64,000 nt of DNA, from the NCBI GenBank assembly GCA_002441585.1, contig DJWS01000008.1:109641-173640 (forward strand), written 5' to 3'. The position numbers and the translations under genes were made by a program. The notes beneath the pieces were generated by a model. That model saw only the letters and a program-made list of their open reading frames with translations. It had not been told where the DNA came from and searched no databases. Numbering within the stretch: the first letter of the stretch is position 1; every line of letters starts with the position of its first letter. The DNA comes from Candidatus Saccharibacteria bacterium UBA6224. Its GTDB lineage: Bacteria > Patescibacteriota > Saccharimonadia > Saccharimonadales > UBA4665. Shown here one piece after another: positions 25,915 through 33,720 of this stretch.

Positions 25915-25944
25915 TTGAGCCAGGGCCTTGTTTTCTGGTATAAT
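25915..25944 (+). promoter_or_regulatory. promoter of the rpmF-nusB cluster
   Basis: TTGAGC at 25915-25920, 18-nt spacer, extended -10 TGGTATAAT with TATAAT at 25939-25944. Confidence 0.7.
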
Positions 25945-25987
25945 CTACCGAAGTTTATACACTAACCTATGAAGGAGGTCTGATTCT

Positions 25988-26131
25988 ATGGGTAAGCCAA
26001 AGAAACGAACCAGCCCACGTAAGACCGGTACTCGACGTAGTCATCTCGTACTCGAACTGGCTCGAAAAGTGAACAGCAAATCGCCAATCAAGGTTCGCAC
26101 CACGCGCCGCGAATCCGGCAAAACTGCCTAA
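25988..26131 (+). CDS. rpmF: 50S ribosomal protein bL32, short zinc-free form
   Basis: 47 aa, starting GKPKKRTSPRKTGTRRSH, the typical basic N-terminus of L32. It lacks the two CxxC pairs of zinc-binding L32 proteins. SD GAAGGAGG upstream. It sits before nusB, rnc, rpsP and trmD in a translation and RNA-processing cluster. Its short length makes it easy to miss in automated calls. Confidence 0.85.
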   Translation: MGKPKKRTSPRKTGTRRSHLVLELARKVNSKSPIKVRTTRRESGKTA

Positions 26132-26193
26132 CAAGGCAACCGAGCTGCGCTATAATTAAGCGCAGCAAGCATAAACGGAAGGCTTAACAAATT

Positions 26194-26712
26194 ATGGCAT
26201 CAAATCGCCACCTCGGTCGTATCATTGCACTGCAAACGTTGTACGAGCAGGACTTTCGGCTGTCGGCCGATGATGCCACGTTTGATCTCGATGAGGTGCT
26301 GGAACGGAACATCGCTCGTTATGAAGCGATGGTCGATGATACTAAATTCATCGTTGCCCTATCACATGGGGTATCGGAACAGGCAGGCGAACTGGACGCC
26401 GAACTCCAGCCAATCGCGCCGGAGTGGCCGATAGACCAAATCGCACGTATGGACCGCGTCGTATTGCGTATCGGTCTGTATGAGCTCAAGAACAGCAAAG
26501 ATGTACCGCCGAAAGTGGTCATTAATGAAGCGGTTGAGCTGGCCAAGGCATTTGGAAGTGAGAACTCAAGCAAATTCGTCAACGGTGTGTTGGGAACGGC
26601 CTTGCGTCAACAAGATGCGGCCGAGCCAAAACCAACCACCAAAAAGGCTGCTACGAAAACAGCCAAGAAGAAGCCTTCAAAATCTAATGACAAGGAAGCG
26701 CCTATTTCATGA
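26194..26712 (+). CDS. nusB: transcription antitermination factor NusB
   Basis: All-helical RNA-binding protein of the rRNA antitermination complex. Conserved regions are ALQTLYEQDF (about 12), the central APEWPIDQIARMDRVVLRIG (about 76) and the closing INEAVELAKAFGSENSSKFVNGVLG (about 112). A Lys/Ala/Thr-rich tail of about 30 residues beyond the NusB fold (KKAATKTAKKKPSKS) could add RNA affinity. The stop overlaps the next start by 4 nt. Confidence 0.94.
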   Translation: MASNRHLGRIIALQTLYEQDFRLSADDATFDLDEVLERNIARYEAMVDDTKFIVALSHGVSEQAGELDAELQPIAPEWPIDQIARMDRVVLRIGLYELKNSKDVPPKVVINEAVELAKAFGSENSSKFVNGVLGTALRQQDAAEPKPTTKKAATKTAKKKPSKSNDKEAPIS

Positions 26713-27215
26713 AACGACCCAAACCCCTACAAGGTATCAAGAAGTTGGTTGGCGGCAACAAGCGTCGGCCAGCCATTGATGAGGTCGTGCACGAAACTAC
26801 ATCTGGCGGTATCGTCTTTCGCCGGAACGCTGAGGGCAAACTGGAAGTGCTGCTGATTCGTGACGCCAAACGCCGCTGGACCATTCCGAAAGGCCACGTC
26901 GAGCCAGGCGAAGACCCCGGAGCGACGGCCGAGCGCGAGATTCGGGAAGAGACCGGCCTCCAGGACATGGAGGTGTTCTTTTGGATTGGCAAGGTGAATT
27001 TCCGCTACCGACGGATGCACACGTTGGTGCTGATGACGATGAACATATATTTGGTCGAAGGTCAGGGTGATACCAATAAATTGGAACCCGAGGAGTGGTT
27101 GACTGATATCAAATGGCTGCCCGCCCAGCAGGCAGTTGATGAGATTGCTTACGACGATATCGGTAAACTGATCCTGCTCGGCATGCGCAAGATTCGCGAA
27201 GGCAAACTGCTCTAG
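26709..27215 (+). CDS. Nudix hydrolase
   Basis: 168 aa with a complete Nudix box (GHVEPGEDPGATAEREIREETGL, about residues 60-82). The ATTSGGIVFRRN N-terminal strand and the later lysine-rich turn resemble diadenosine-polyphosphate (Ap4A-type) hydrolases, but the substrate is not certain. An ATGA overlap with nusB indicates translational coupling. This places it in the rRNA-processing cluster ahead of RNase III. Confidence 0.9.
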   Translation: MKRPKPLQGIKKLVGGNKRRPAIDEVVHETTSGGIVFRRNAEGKLEVLLIRDAKRRWTIPKGHVEPGEDPGATAEREIREETGLQDMEVFFWIGKVNFRYRRMHTLVLMTMNIYLVEGQGDTNKLEPEEWLTDIKWLPAQQAVDEIAYDDIGKLILLGMRKIREGKLL

Positions 27216-27235
27216 GAGCTTCAAGGGGTAGAGGG

Positions 27236-27241
27236 TATAAT
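27236..27241 (+). promoter_or_regulatory. -10 box upstream of rnc
   Basis: TATAAT, giving a leader of about 90 nt that contains a GCGCGCC-type hairpin. RNase III leaders are often self-cleaved in other bacteria; that is not shown here. Confidence 0.5.
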
Positions 27242-27337
27242 ATCTACCATAACGTAATCAGGAAATGCTAGTAACCAATTGAATGCAGAGCGCGCCATAG
27301 AGCGCCGGTCTTCAATCCATCGGTTAGTACGACAAAT

Positions 27338-28030
27338 ATGGATGTAAATGCATACCACGCTTTCGCCAGGGAAAAACTTGGCGTAACGTTCAACGACATA
27401 GAATTATTAATAACTGCTTTCACTCACCGCTCCTACCTTAATGAGCACAAGAAGACGGTGCGCGAGCACAACGAACGCCTGGAGTTTTTGGGCGATGCCG
27501 TGCTCGAGTTGGTGACGACCGAGTTCCTATTTAGCAATTACAGCGATCCCGAGGGGACGCTAACCAGTTGGCGAAGTAGCCTGGTGCGCACCGAAAGCAT
27601 CAGTAATGCTGCTAGTCGTTACGAGTATGAGCCACTATTACGACTGAGCCGGGGTGAAAAGCGGGGCAGCGAGCGAGCTCGCGAGCAAATCTTAGCTAAC
27701 ACCTACGAAGCCGTGCTAGGGGCACTGTATCTCGACCAAGGTTACGATGCCTGCAAGCGTTTCATCACCGAGAGCCTACTTGGTACATTCGATGAGATAC
27801 TTAAGTCAGGTTCATGGATGGATCCCAAGTCCCACTTGCAGGAGCTTGCGCAGAGCGCTGATGGTGCCACGCCGGTGTACCGAGTGCTGGAAGAGGTCGG
27901 TCCCGATCACGAAAAGCTATTTACGGTCGGTGTATTCGTCGACAACAAGCTGAAGGGCGAGGGAAGCGGCCCAAGCAAGCAAATTGCCCAGGTGGCGGCC
28001 GCAACTGCCGCGCTCAAACAATATCAATAA
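27338..28030 (+). CDS. rnc: ribonuclease III
   Basis: Double-strand-specific endonuclease for rRNA maturation. The catalytic signature NERLEFLGDAVLE is at about residues 45-57 with the second acidic site near 118-121 (ANTYEAVLGALYLDQG). The C-terminal dsRNA-binding domain (DPKSHLQELAQ, KGEGSGPSKQIAQVAAATAAL) is complete. 230 aa is standard. Located between a Nudix gene and rpsP. Confidence 0.96.
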   Translation: MDVNAYHAFAREKLGVTFNDIELLITAFTHRSYLNEHKKTVREHNERLEFLGDAVLELVTTEFLFSNYSDPEGTLTSWRSSLVRTESISNAASRYEYEPLLRLSRGEKRGSERAREQILANTYEAVLGALYLDQGYDACKRFITESLLGTFDEILKSGSWMDPKSHLQELAQSADGATPVYRVLEEVGPDHEKLFTVGVFVDNKLKGEGSGPSKQIAQVAAATAALKQYQ

Positions 28031-28072
28031 GATATTCTGGACATACCCAAGGAGCCCAACCCTAACCTGTAA

Positions 28073-28101
28073 TTGACAACAGGGGTGAATTTGGGTAAAA
28101 T
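28073..28101 (+). promoter_or_regulatory. promoter of rpsP
   Basis: TTGACA at 28073-28078, 17-nt spacer, TAAAAT at 28096-28101. Confidence 0.75.
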
Positions 28102-28137
28102 ACAACGGATTCAACAAGTTAAGAAAGGAACATAGGG

Positions 28138-28551
28138 ATGTTAGTCATTCGTATGCAGCGTACTGGCCGTAAAGGTCACGCTCAATTCCGCGTTGTCGTT
28201 CAAGACAGTCGCCGGACCCCTACCAGTGGCAAGATAGTGGCCGCCATTGGAAGTTATAACCCTCACACTAAGACCGCCACGGTCGACAAAGAAAAAGCCA
28301 GCTTTTATCTGGAGCATGGCGCTCAACCGACGGACCGAGTCGTCCGTATTCTTAAGGCTGAAGGCGTGAAGCTGCCGGATTGGGTAAAACAAGCCACCAA
28401 AAAGCAAGGTACTTTGCGCAACCCTGAAAAACTGCGCAAGAACCGACCGGCCGAAGCTGCCACCGAGGAGACCCCAGAGGCTGAGGCGCCCGCTGAAACA
28501 CCCGCAGAAGAGCCAGCCGCAGCCGAAGTCGCTGAAGAAACAGCTGCCTAG
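28138..28551 (+). CDS. rpsP: 30S ribosomal protein bS16 with acidic tail
   Basis: Small-subunit assembly protein. The S16 core (about residues 1-85) starts MLVIRMQRTGRKGHAQFRVV and includes the VAAIGSYNPHTK motif. Beyond it, a tail of about 45 residues is almost entirely Ala, Glu and Pro (TEETPEAEAPAETPAEEPAA), an extension seen in several CPR and actinobacterial S16 proteins. A strong SD (GAAAGGAAC) precedes the ATG. Confidence 0.95.
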   Translation: MLVIRMQRTGRKGHAQFRVVVQDSRRTPTSGKIVAAIGSYNPHTKTATVDKEKASFYLEHGAQPTDRVVRILKAEGVKLPDWVKQATKKQGTLRNPEKLRKNRPAEAATEETPEAEAPAETPAEEPAAAEVAEETAA

Positions 28552-28591
28552 GTGTTGGATTCTTTACGGTAAGGGGGTGCTGGCGTTCTGC

Positions 28592-28597
28592 TATAAT
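28592..28597 (+). promoter_or_regulatory. -10 box of the KH-protein gene
   Basis: TATAAT, 39 nt before the start codon. Confidence 0.55.
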
Positions 28598-28635
28598 GCC
28601 CCCACGTTCGGTTAGATAATTCTGAGGAGGATGAT

Positions 28636-29067
28636 ATGGATAACAGTATTGACCAGCAGTTTGTCGAATATGTCGTAAAGTCACTCGTCGGCAAGCCAGA
28701 AGAGGTAAAAGTCGAGCGACGGATCGATGAAAAAGGCGTTTTGTTGGAATTGACGGTAGACCCCGAAGACCTCGGTCGGGTAATCGGCAAGCGTGGTGCG
28801 ACGGCCCAGAGCTTGCGCACGCTGCTAAGGGCACTTGGGACCAAGAACGACGCCCGTTACAATCTGAAAATTGTCGACAACGGCGTAGCACCGACCGGCG
28901 GCACCAAGACCACATCTGACGATAGCAGTAAAAGCTCATCTCAGTCGGCGACCAAATTGAATGACGACGATGATGTGTCACTAAGGGACGACGCCGACGA
29001 GGTAGAGTCCGACGTGGTCAGCAAGACCCGCCGTGAGCTCGAAGAGCTCGACGATCTCGACGTATAG
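28636..29067 (+). CDS. KH-domain RNA-binding protein (KhpA/YlqC-like)
   Basis: 143 aa. The single KH domain (about 1-80) contains the GxxG loop in GRVIGKRGATAQSLRTLL. The C-terminal half is a low-complexity Ser/Asp tail (DDSSKSSSQSATKLNDDDD) ending in a charged helix. KhpA proteins bind small RNAs and influence cell size in Firmicutes; the location between rpsP and trmD is the conserved one. The start has SD GAGGAGG. Confidence 0.9.
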   Translation: MDNSIDQQFVEYVVKSLVGKPEEVKVERRIDEKGVLLELTVDPEDLGRVIGKRGATAQSLRTLLRALGTKNDARYNLKIVDNGVAPTGGTKTTSDDSSKSSSQSATKLNDDDDVSLRDDADEVESDVVSKTRRELEELDDLDV

Positions 29068-29121
29068 CCAAGGTTATCGTGTAACTTTCCACAGGTCGGA
29101 ATTATATACCGTACCGTGGGG

Positions 29122-29150
29122 TTGCAATGATAAACCGCCTACGTTATAGT
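29122..29150 (+). promoter_or_regulatory. promoter of the 29.2-kb sRNA candidate
   Basis: TTGCAA at 29122-29127, 17-nt spacer, TATAGT at 29145-29150. Confidence 0.55.
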
Positions 29151-29156
29151 GAAACC

Positions 29157-29283
29157 CAGTCGAACAACGACAGAAACTTTCCAAAACAAAAACGGCTAAG
29201 CTCATGCGAGCCAATCAAGGCGAAACCGCTCTGGTTGGGAGCTTTATGTGACAGAAGGAACCCCGAAAGGGGTTCTTTTTGGT
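29157..29283 (+). ncRNA. candidate small RNA between the KH and trmD genes
   Basis: About 127 nt from a well-spaced promoter to a strong terminator (GAACCCC/GGGGTTC with TTTTT, ending near 29279). A small GTCG/CGAC hairpin is followed by a long interrupted hairpin (AAGCTC/GAGCTT and CCAA/TTGG arms around a GCG/CGC tip, about 29192-29246). No conserved signature of SRP, 6S or RNase P RNA is seen. Confidence 0.45.
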
Positions 29284-29304
29284 TGGTGTGGTACACTAAC
29301 AGGG

Positions 29305-29514
29305 ATGAAATTATCAAAAACAAGTCGAAAATGGCTAATAGCGGGCGTGATTATCGTAATCACCCTAACTGGGGTGGGTGTTAAGATAGGGCTATTACGG
29401 CATAGGCCAGTGCGCGCCATTGACTGTGCTTCTATTCTCGGCCAATTGCAGCAACAGCGTGATCCGTTGCACGAACTGACGCATGACGAAGCTGTGTGCA
29501 TGGATGCAAAATGA
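29305..29514 (+). CDS. small membrane protein coupled to trmD
   Basis: 69 aa. One N-terminal membrane helix (about 9-27, KWLIAGVIIVITLTGVGVK) is followed by a short soluble tail with two Cys (IDCASILG and AVCMDAK). The stop overlaps the trmD start (ATGA), and TACACT at 29292-29297 lies 7 nt before the ATG, so it is probably leaderless and translationally coupled to trmD. Function unknown. Confidence 0.6.
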   Translation: MKLSKTSRKWLIAGVIIVITLTGVGVKIGLLRHRPVRAIDCASILGQLQQQRDPLHELTHDEAVCMDAK

Positions 29515-30167
29515 AAATCCAAGTCATAACCCTATTTCCGGAAATGTTCGAAGGGGTTTTTGCCTCGAGCATGTTATGGAAGGCAAGTGATCGCGACATA
29601 GTCCAGTACGAAACAATCAACCTGCGCGACTTTGGGCTGGGCCCACGCCAACAAGTCGATGACACGCCCTACGGCGGTGGGGACGGCATGCTGTTGATGG
29701 TGCAGCCACTACTAGCGGCTATTGAGGCGGCTAAATCACGCGTCGAGCCGGGTCGCGTTGCCAAGGTCATGTTGCCGACGCCGCGCGGCAAGCTGTACAA
29801 GCAGTCTGATGCCAAACGATTAGCCGCTGCCAACGAGGACCTCATCATCATTTGCCCGCGCTATGAAGGCTATGATGAGCGGATTACCAAATGGGTCGAT
29901 GAGCAATTCTGCATCGGTAACTATGTGCTGACGGGCGGAGAGATTCCGGCAATGGTGATGATAGATAGCGTGGTGCGTTTACTGCCTGGCGTGCTGGGCG
30001 GCGAAACCAGCGCCGAGATCGAATCTTTCCAGGACGACGACGAGAACATCGAATTCCCGCAATACACTCGGCCGGCGGATTTTCAAGGGCTACAGGTGCC
30101 AGACGTCCTGCTGTCTGGCAACCACGCCGCCATTGAAAAATGGCGTGCCAGCGAATCCAAGCGCTGA
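29511..30167 (+). CDS. trmD: tRNA (guanine37-N1)-methyltransferase
   Basis: SPOUT methyltransferase placing m1G37 next to the anticodon to prevent frameshifting. The start MKIQVITLFPEMFEGVF and the knot regions (about 80-140) with ICPRYEGYDERI, GNYVLTGGEIPAMVMIDSVVRLLPG and the terminal VLLSGNHAAIEKWR match the family. 218 aa. ATG at 29511 is chosen because it overlaps the upstream stop; an ATG at 29496 would add five residues inside the previous gene. Confidence 0.96.
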   Translation: MKIQVITLFPEMFEGVFASSMLWKASDRDIVQYETINLRDFGLGPRQQVDDTPYGGGDGMLLMVQPLLAAIEAAKSRVEPGRVAKVMLPTPRGKLYKQSDAKRLAAANEDLIIICPRYEGYDERITKWVDEQFCIGNYVLTGGEIPAMVMIDSVVRLLPGVLGGETSAEIESFQDDDENIEFPQYTRPADFQGLQVPDVLLSGNHAAIEKWRASESKR

Positions 30168-30195
30168 GCTCATTCACTTTGCGGGGATGGTGGCC

Positions 30196-30201
30196 TATAC
30201 T
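30196..30201 (+). promoter_or_regulatory. -10 box of sodN
   Basis: TATACT, followed by SD AGAGGAGGG at 30210-30219. Confidence 0.55.
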
Positions 30202-30223
30202 GAGTAAGTAAAGAGGAGGGTCT

Positions 30224-30607
30224 ATGAAACTATCTATTATCAAACCTGTCTACGCGCACTGTGATTTGCCGTGCGGCGTTTATGATCCGGCCCAAGCTCG
30301 AATCGAGGCGCAGAGCGTCAAGGCGATCATGGACAAAATGGAGCACTTTGAAGGTGATGACCGGGTACGCGCCCTATTCATCAAAGAGGAACGCTCCGAA
30401 CTTGTGAAGCATCATTTGTGGGTGTTGTGGACAGATTATTTCAAGCCTGAGCACCTGGAGAAATACCCTGATTTGCATGACAAGTTCTGGAAGGCGACCA
30501 AACAGGCCGGCGAATGCAAGCATCATAGCGAACCCGAAGAGGGACAGAAACTCCTGGACATGATCGATGAAATTGCCGACATCTTCTGGGCTACCAAAAA
30601 ATCCTAA
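30224..30607 (+). CDS. sodN: nickel superoxide dismutase
   Basis: Dismutates superoxide using nickel bound at the mature N-terminus. The hook HCDLPCGVYDPAQARIEA begins at residue 12; all nickel-site residues (His1, Cys2, Asp3, Pro5, Cys6, Tyr9 of the mature form) are present. The first 11 residues (MKLSIIKPVYA) are the pro-sequence. The C-terminal helices include VLWTDYFKPEHL. 127 aa. The overlapping next gene encodes the matching protease. Ni-SOD is best known from Streptomyces and cyanobacteria, so transfer is plausible. Confidence 0.96.
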   Translation: MKLSIIKPVYAHCDLPCGVYDPAQARIEAQSVKAIMDKMEHFEGDDRVRALFIKEERSELVKHHLWVLWTDYFKPEHLEKYPDLHDKFWKATKQAGECKHHSEPEEGQKLLDMIDEIADIFWATKKS

Positions 30608-30917
30608 CATAGCGAAGCCTACGCGGCTTATTATCCGGCGGATAGTCGGTGACAGTATGGCGCCGACGCTGCAACACGGACAACTTGTCGTGTTCGCGTC
30701 ATCTGCGAGACGGCCAGTGGGGGTGGGCGATGTTGTGATGTTCCGTCACGACGGTCGGGATAAAATCAAACGCATTGCCCGCTCCGAACTCGGCCGGATT
30801 TATTTGTTGGGCGACAACCCTGAGGGCAGTACCGACAGCCGAACTTTCGGGTGGGTCGGCGCCGAGACGGTCGTGGGTGTCTTGGTCTGGCCACGTCGAA
30901 GCAGCAAGACCATCTAG
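30567..30917 (+). CDS. sodX: SodX-like maturation protease for nickel SOD (S26 family)
   Basis: Signal-peptidase-like serine protease expected to cut the SodN pro-sequence before the nickel hook. The catalytic Ser is in VGDSMAPTL (about residue 30), the Lys in DKIKRI (about 66), with the later GDNPEGSTDSR box. It lacks an obvious membrane anchor, consistent with cytosolic processing. 116 aa from ATG at 30567, which overlaps sodN by 41 nt; no later ATG or GTG precedes the active site closely, so a shorter non-ATG start is possible. Confidence 0.88.
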   Translation: MKLPTSSGLPKNPNIAKPTRLIIRRIVGDSMAPTLQHGQLVVFASSARRPVGVGDVVMFRHDGRDKIKRIARSELGRIYLLGDNPEGSTDSRTFGWVGAETVVGVLVWPRRSSKTI

Positions 30918-30929
30918 ACTAGATAGTGA

Positions 30930-32504
30930 TTATTCTAAATTGTGGGTGTGATTACTCTCGCGTAGCGGTGTTTCGCGCAAGCGCAGGGCAATTATAAGCG
31001 CTACGACAACGAATGGGATTCCAATCAGGAACATGTCGCGGAATGACTTAACGTAGGCGGTCAGGACATCGAAGCGCAACTCGGGTGACAAATGGGCGAG
31101 CTGGCTGAATCCGCCGGAAAGGCCGGAAGCGACATGTGCGGCAACATTATTAGGCAACATCTCCTGTAGATGGTGGCCGAGTCGGGTGATGAGTATAGTT
31201 CCGAAGACGGCGCCGCCAAGCGCGCTACCAATGCTGCGCGAAAATGCAACCGTCGAGGTGGCCGTGCCCATCTTGGAGCGATCGACCGAGTTTTGAACGG
31301 CCAACGTCGGTACTTGGAACAACTGGCCGAGCCCAAGTCCGATGACGAACATCCACGAAGAAAGAACCCAAATATTGGTGTCGATCGCGACATGGCTGAA
31401 CAGCCACATGCCAATAATGAGCATGATGGTACCGATGATGGGGAAGTGCCGGTATCGACCATACTTGGTTATCAGCTTGCCGGAAGTCATCGAGGCGATG
31501 AACATCCCGGCAACCATCGGCAGCATCATGAAACCGGATTTTGTCGGAGAGTCACCCCGGACGATTTGCTGGTACAGCGGGATGTACAGGATGGCGGCGA
31601 ACATGGCGATACCCGTGAAGAACGACAACAGTGTCGAAACGGTGAAAATATCGTTTTTGAACAGGCTGAGCGGAATGATCGGTTCTGGTGAGCGTCGTTC
31701 GCGCCAGATGAAGAAGGCGCCAAAGACGACCGCTGATATGCTGAGGCTGATTATTTCCCACGATTTCCAGGCGAAGTCGACACCGCCCCAGACCGTGACG
31801 AGGATGAGGCTGATGACCGACAGGGCGAGCAAACCGGCACCGGCGTAGTCGATGTGGTTTTCCTTTTGTTCTGGTTTGTGCAGGTGTAAGCGGGTTGCCA
31901 CCATGCTGAGCGCCAAAATTCCAAGCGGTATGTTGATGTAGAATATCCAGCGCCAACCCGCTACGCCGAGTATGGTGTGGGCGCTGGCAAAGACACCGCC
32001 TAGGACCGGCCCAGCGACGCTGGATATACCGAAGACCGCGCCAAAATATCCCTGATATCGGCCACGTTGCCGCGGCGGGATTACGTCACCAATTATCGCT
32101 AGCACCAAGCTCATCAATCCTCCCGCGCCAATACCCTGCAGGGCCCGGAACAATACTAGCTGGTTCATTGTTTGTGCTAGGCCGCAAAGTGCCGAAGCGA
32201 CCAGGAAGATGACGATCGAGGTTTGGAATATTTTTTTGCGACCGTAAAGATCGCCCAACTTACCGTATATCGGCGTGGTGATGGCACTGGTTATAAGATA
32301 AGAGGTGGCAACCCACGACAATTTTGTTAGACCGTTCAGGTCGCTGGCAATCTTGGGCAGGGCGGTCGCCACGATAGATTGATCAAGTGCGGCCAATAAC
32401 ATCGAAATCATCAGCGCGGACATAATGAACATGATTTCAGCGTGCGAACGCTCACCATCCCTGGTGGCCAGGGCTGTTTTGGCTGCAGCGGATTTTGCGG
32501 TCAT
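30930..32504 (-). CDS. MFS multidrug exporter (DHA2/EmrB type)
   Basis: 524 aa with 14 predicted membrane helices. DHA2 features include the helix-1 motif LAALDQSIVATALPKIASDL (about 37-56), motif A GKLGDLYGRKKIF (about 81-93) and motif C GPVLGGVFAS (about 163). It is coupled to the upstream marR gene by a 4-nt overlap, so the regulator probably controls its own exporter. Substrates are unknown. It is convergent with sodX. Confidence 0.93.
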   Translation of the reverse strand: MTAKSAAAKTALATRDGERSHAEIMFIMSALMISMLLAALDQSIVATALPKIASDLNGLTKLSWVATSYLITSAITTPIYGKLGDLYGRKKIFQTSIVIFLVASALCGLAQTMNQLVLFRALQGIGAGGLMSLVLAIIGDVIPPRQRGRYQGYFGAVFGISSVAGPVLGGVFASAHTILGVAGWRWIFYINIPLGILALSMVATRLHLHKPEQKENHIDYAGAGLLALSVISLILVTVWGGVDFAWKSWEIISLSISAVVFGAFFIWRERRSPEPIIPLSLFKNDIFTVSTLLSFFTGIAMFAAILYIPLYQQIVRGDSPTKSGFMMLPMVAGMFIASMTSGKLITKYGRYRHFPIIGTIMLIIGMWLFSHVAIDTNIWVLSSWMFVIGLGLGQLFQVPTLAVQNSVDRSKMGTATSTVAFSRSIGSALGGAVFGTILITRLGHHLQEMLPNNVAAHVASGLSGGFSQLAHLSPELRFDVLTAYVKSFRDMFLIGIPFVVVALIIALRLRETPLRESNHTHNLE

Positions 32505-32989
32505 ACATTTGCCTCGACATGGTCGCCAAGGTCATCGGCTAACTTCTTGAACAGACGAGCGAATTCAGAACGCTCATCTGCTGGCCATTTCCGCATGGCG
32601 ATGGCCAGCTGCTCAAGCCGGGCTTGTTGAAGTTTCTTGACGCTGGCCCTGCCGGCCTTGGTGATAGTTATAAGACTGGCACGTTTGTCATCGGGGTCGG
32701 TATTTCGGCTGACCAGACCTTGGCTTTCCAATTCCTGAACCTTACGCGTTACCGAAGGGGCCTCAATTCCCAGATATGAGGCAATGTCCTGCATACGACA
32801 GTTGACGTTCGGGCAATGCAGGATTGCCTTGAGCAGGGCGGCACCAGAACGGTCAAGATTTACGCCGGATCGCTCGCGCAGGATTTCCCATGTCTTATGT
32901 TTGAAACTGGCACGGTGAAAGGCCAGCATGGCTTCTTCGATGACTTCAAACTCCGGCATATCTTTTGGCATTCGCCCAGCATACAACAC
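32501..32989 (-). CDS. MarR family transcriptional regulator
   Basis: 162 aa winged-helix repressor: the recognition region MQDIASYLGIEAPSVTRKVQELESQGLVSR (about 86-115) and wing DPDDKRASLITITKAG are clear. An internal ATG at 32971 (MPKDMPEF) is an alternative start; no SD precedes either. It overlaps the MFS gene, and a palindrome lies just before it, as expected for autoregulation. Confidence 0.93.
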   Translation of the reverse strand: MLYAGRMPKDMPEFEVIEEAMLAFHRASFKHKTWEILRERSGVNLDRSGAALLKAILHCPNVNCRMQDIASYLGIEAPSVTRKVQELESQGLVSRNTDPDDKRASLITITKAGRASVKKLQQARLEQLAIAMRKWPADERSEFARLFKKLADDLGDHVEANV

Positions 32990-33010
32990 TTACTTAGCAA
33001 AAGTAAATAA
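32988..33010. promoter_or_regulatory. possible MarR operator
   Basis: Imperfect palindrome ACTTACTTAGCAAAAGTAAA, with ACTT/AAGT half-sites, immediately upstream of the marR start. Confidence 0.4.
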
Positions 33011-33050
33011 TAATCACGAATCGATTTATCTATACGATAGGCATGCTGAT

Positions 33051-33542
33051 TTACGAACAATGCGCCAGGACAAGTTGGCGGTGATAAGACCCCTGTAAAT
33101 CGGCTACGATCTGTTCGTGTTTGGCTGTCTCTTGGTCGAGACGGGCCATATAGTTGCTGGGGCTCAAGACTCGGGCAACAACCCCGGTACCATGGATAAC
33201 GAAAAGAACATGTTCGTGTCGTGCGTTTTCGCTAGCGATTGCCGTGCGATAGGCTTTGGTGGCTGCTGCCTTGGCAATTTGGTCACAGACAAGTTTAAGG
33301 GCCGCGCTGGCCTTGGGACTGGCAGGCTCCGGCAATGGCATGACCGCCTGAACAGGCTGATCTTTAGCTGGATCGACCGAAACGGTCGTGGGTGGTGTAT
33401 CTTTTGTGGTGGTAATGCTGACATGTGAGGCGGCAGGGGTGGTGCGCGATCCAGTAGTCGCGACACTCGCTAGCCCACCAATCATGGCAAATAAAAGTAA
33501 GCCCAATAATGCATTTTGTTTGACGACAGTGCGCAAACTCAC
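33051..33542 (-). CDS. small secreted or anchored protein
   Basis: 163 aa with GTG start at 33542 and SD TAGGAG. A signal anchor spans about residues 11-27 (LLGLLLFAMIGGLASVA), followed by a Thr/Pro linker (TTKDTPPTTVSVDPAKDQ) and a C-terminal domain with two cysteines (LVCDQI near 87 and the penultimate Cys), which could be disulfide-bonded. No family recognised. Confidence 0.7.
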   Translation of the reverse strand: MSLRTVVKQNALLGLLLFAMIGGLASVATTGSRTTPAASHVSITTTKDTPPTTVSVDPAKDQPVQAVMPLPEPASPKASAALKLVCDQIAKAAATKAYRTAIASENARHEHVLFVIHGTGVVARVLSPSNYMARLDQETAKHEQIVADLQGSYHRQLVLAHCS

Positions 33543-33720
33543 TACTCGACTCCTATTCCACTAGCCGTATTGACACAATTTGCTGTGCCTGCGCTCGATA
33601 CGCACATTTTTACCATTGTGTAATCATTTTATCCTACTGAAGGATAGTTCATGTAAAAAATCTAACATTACAGATACGACGTGGTATTGGTATACAATAC
33701 GCCTAAGAGGAATAGCTGAT

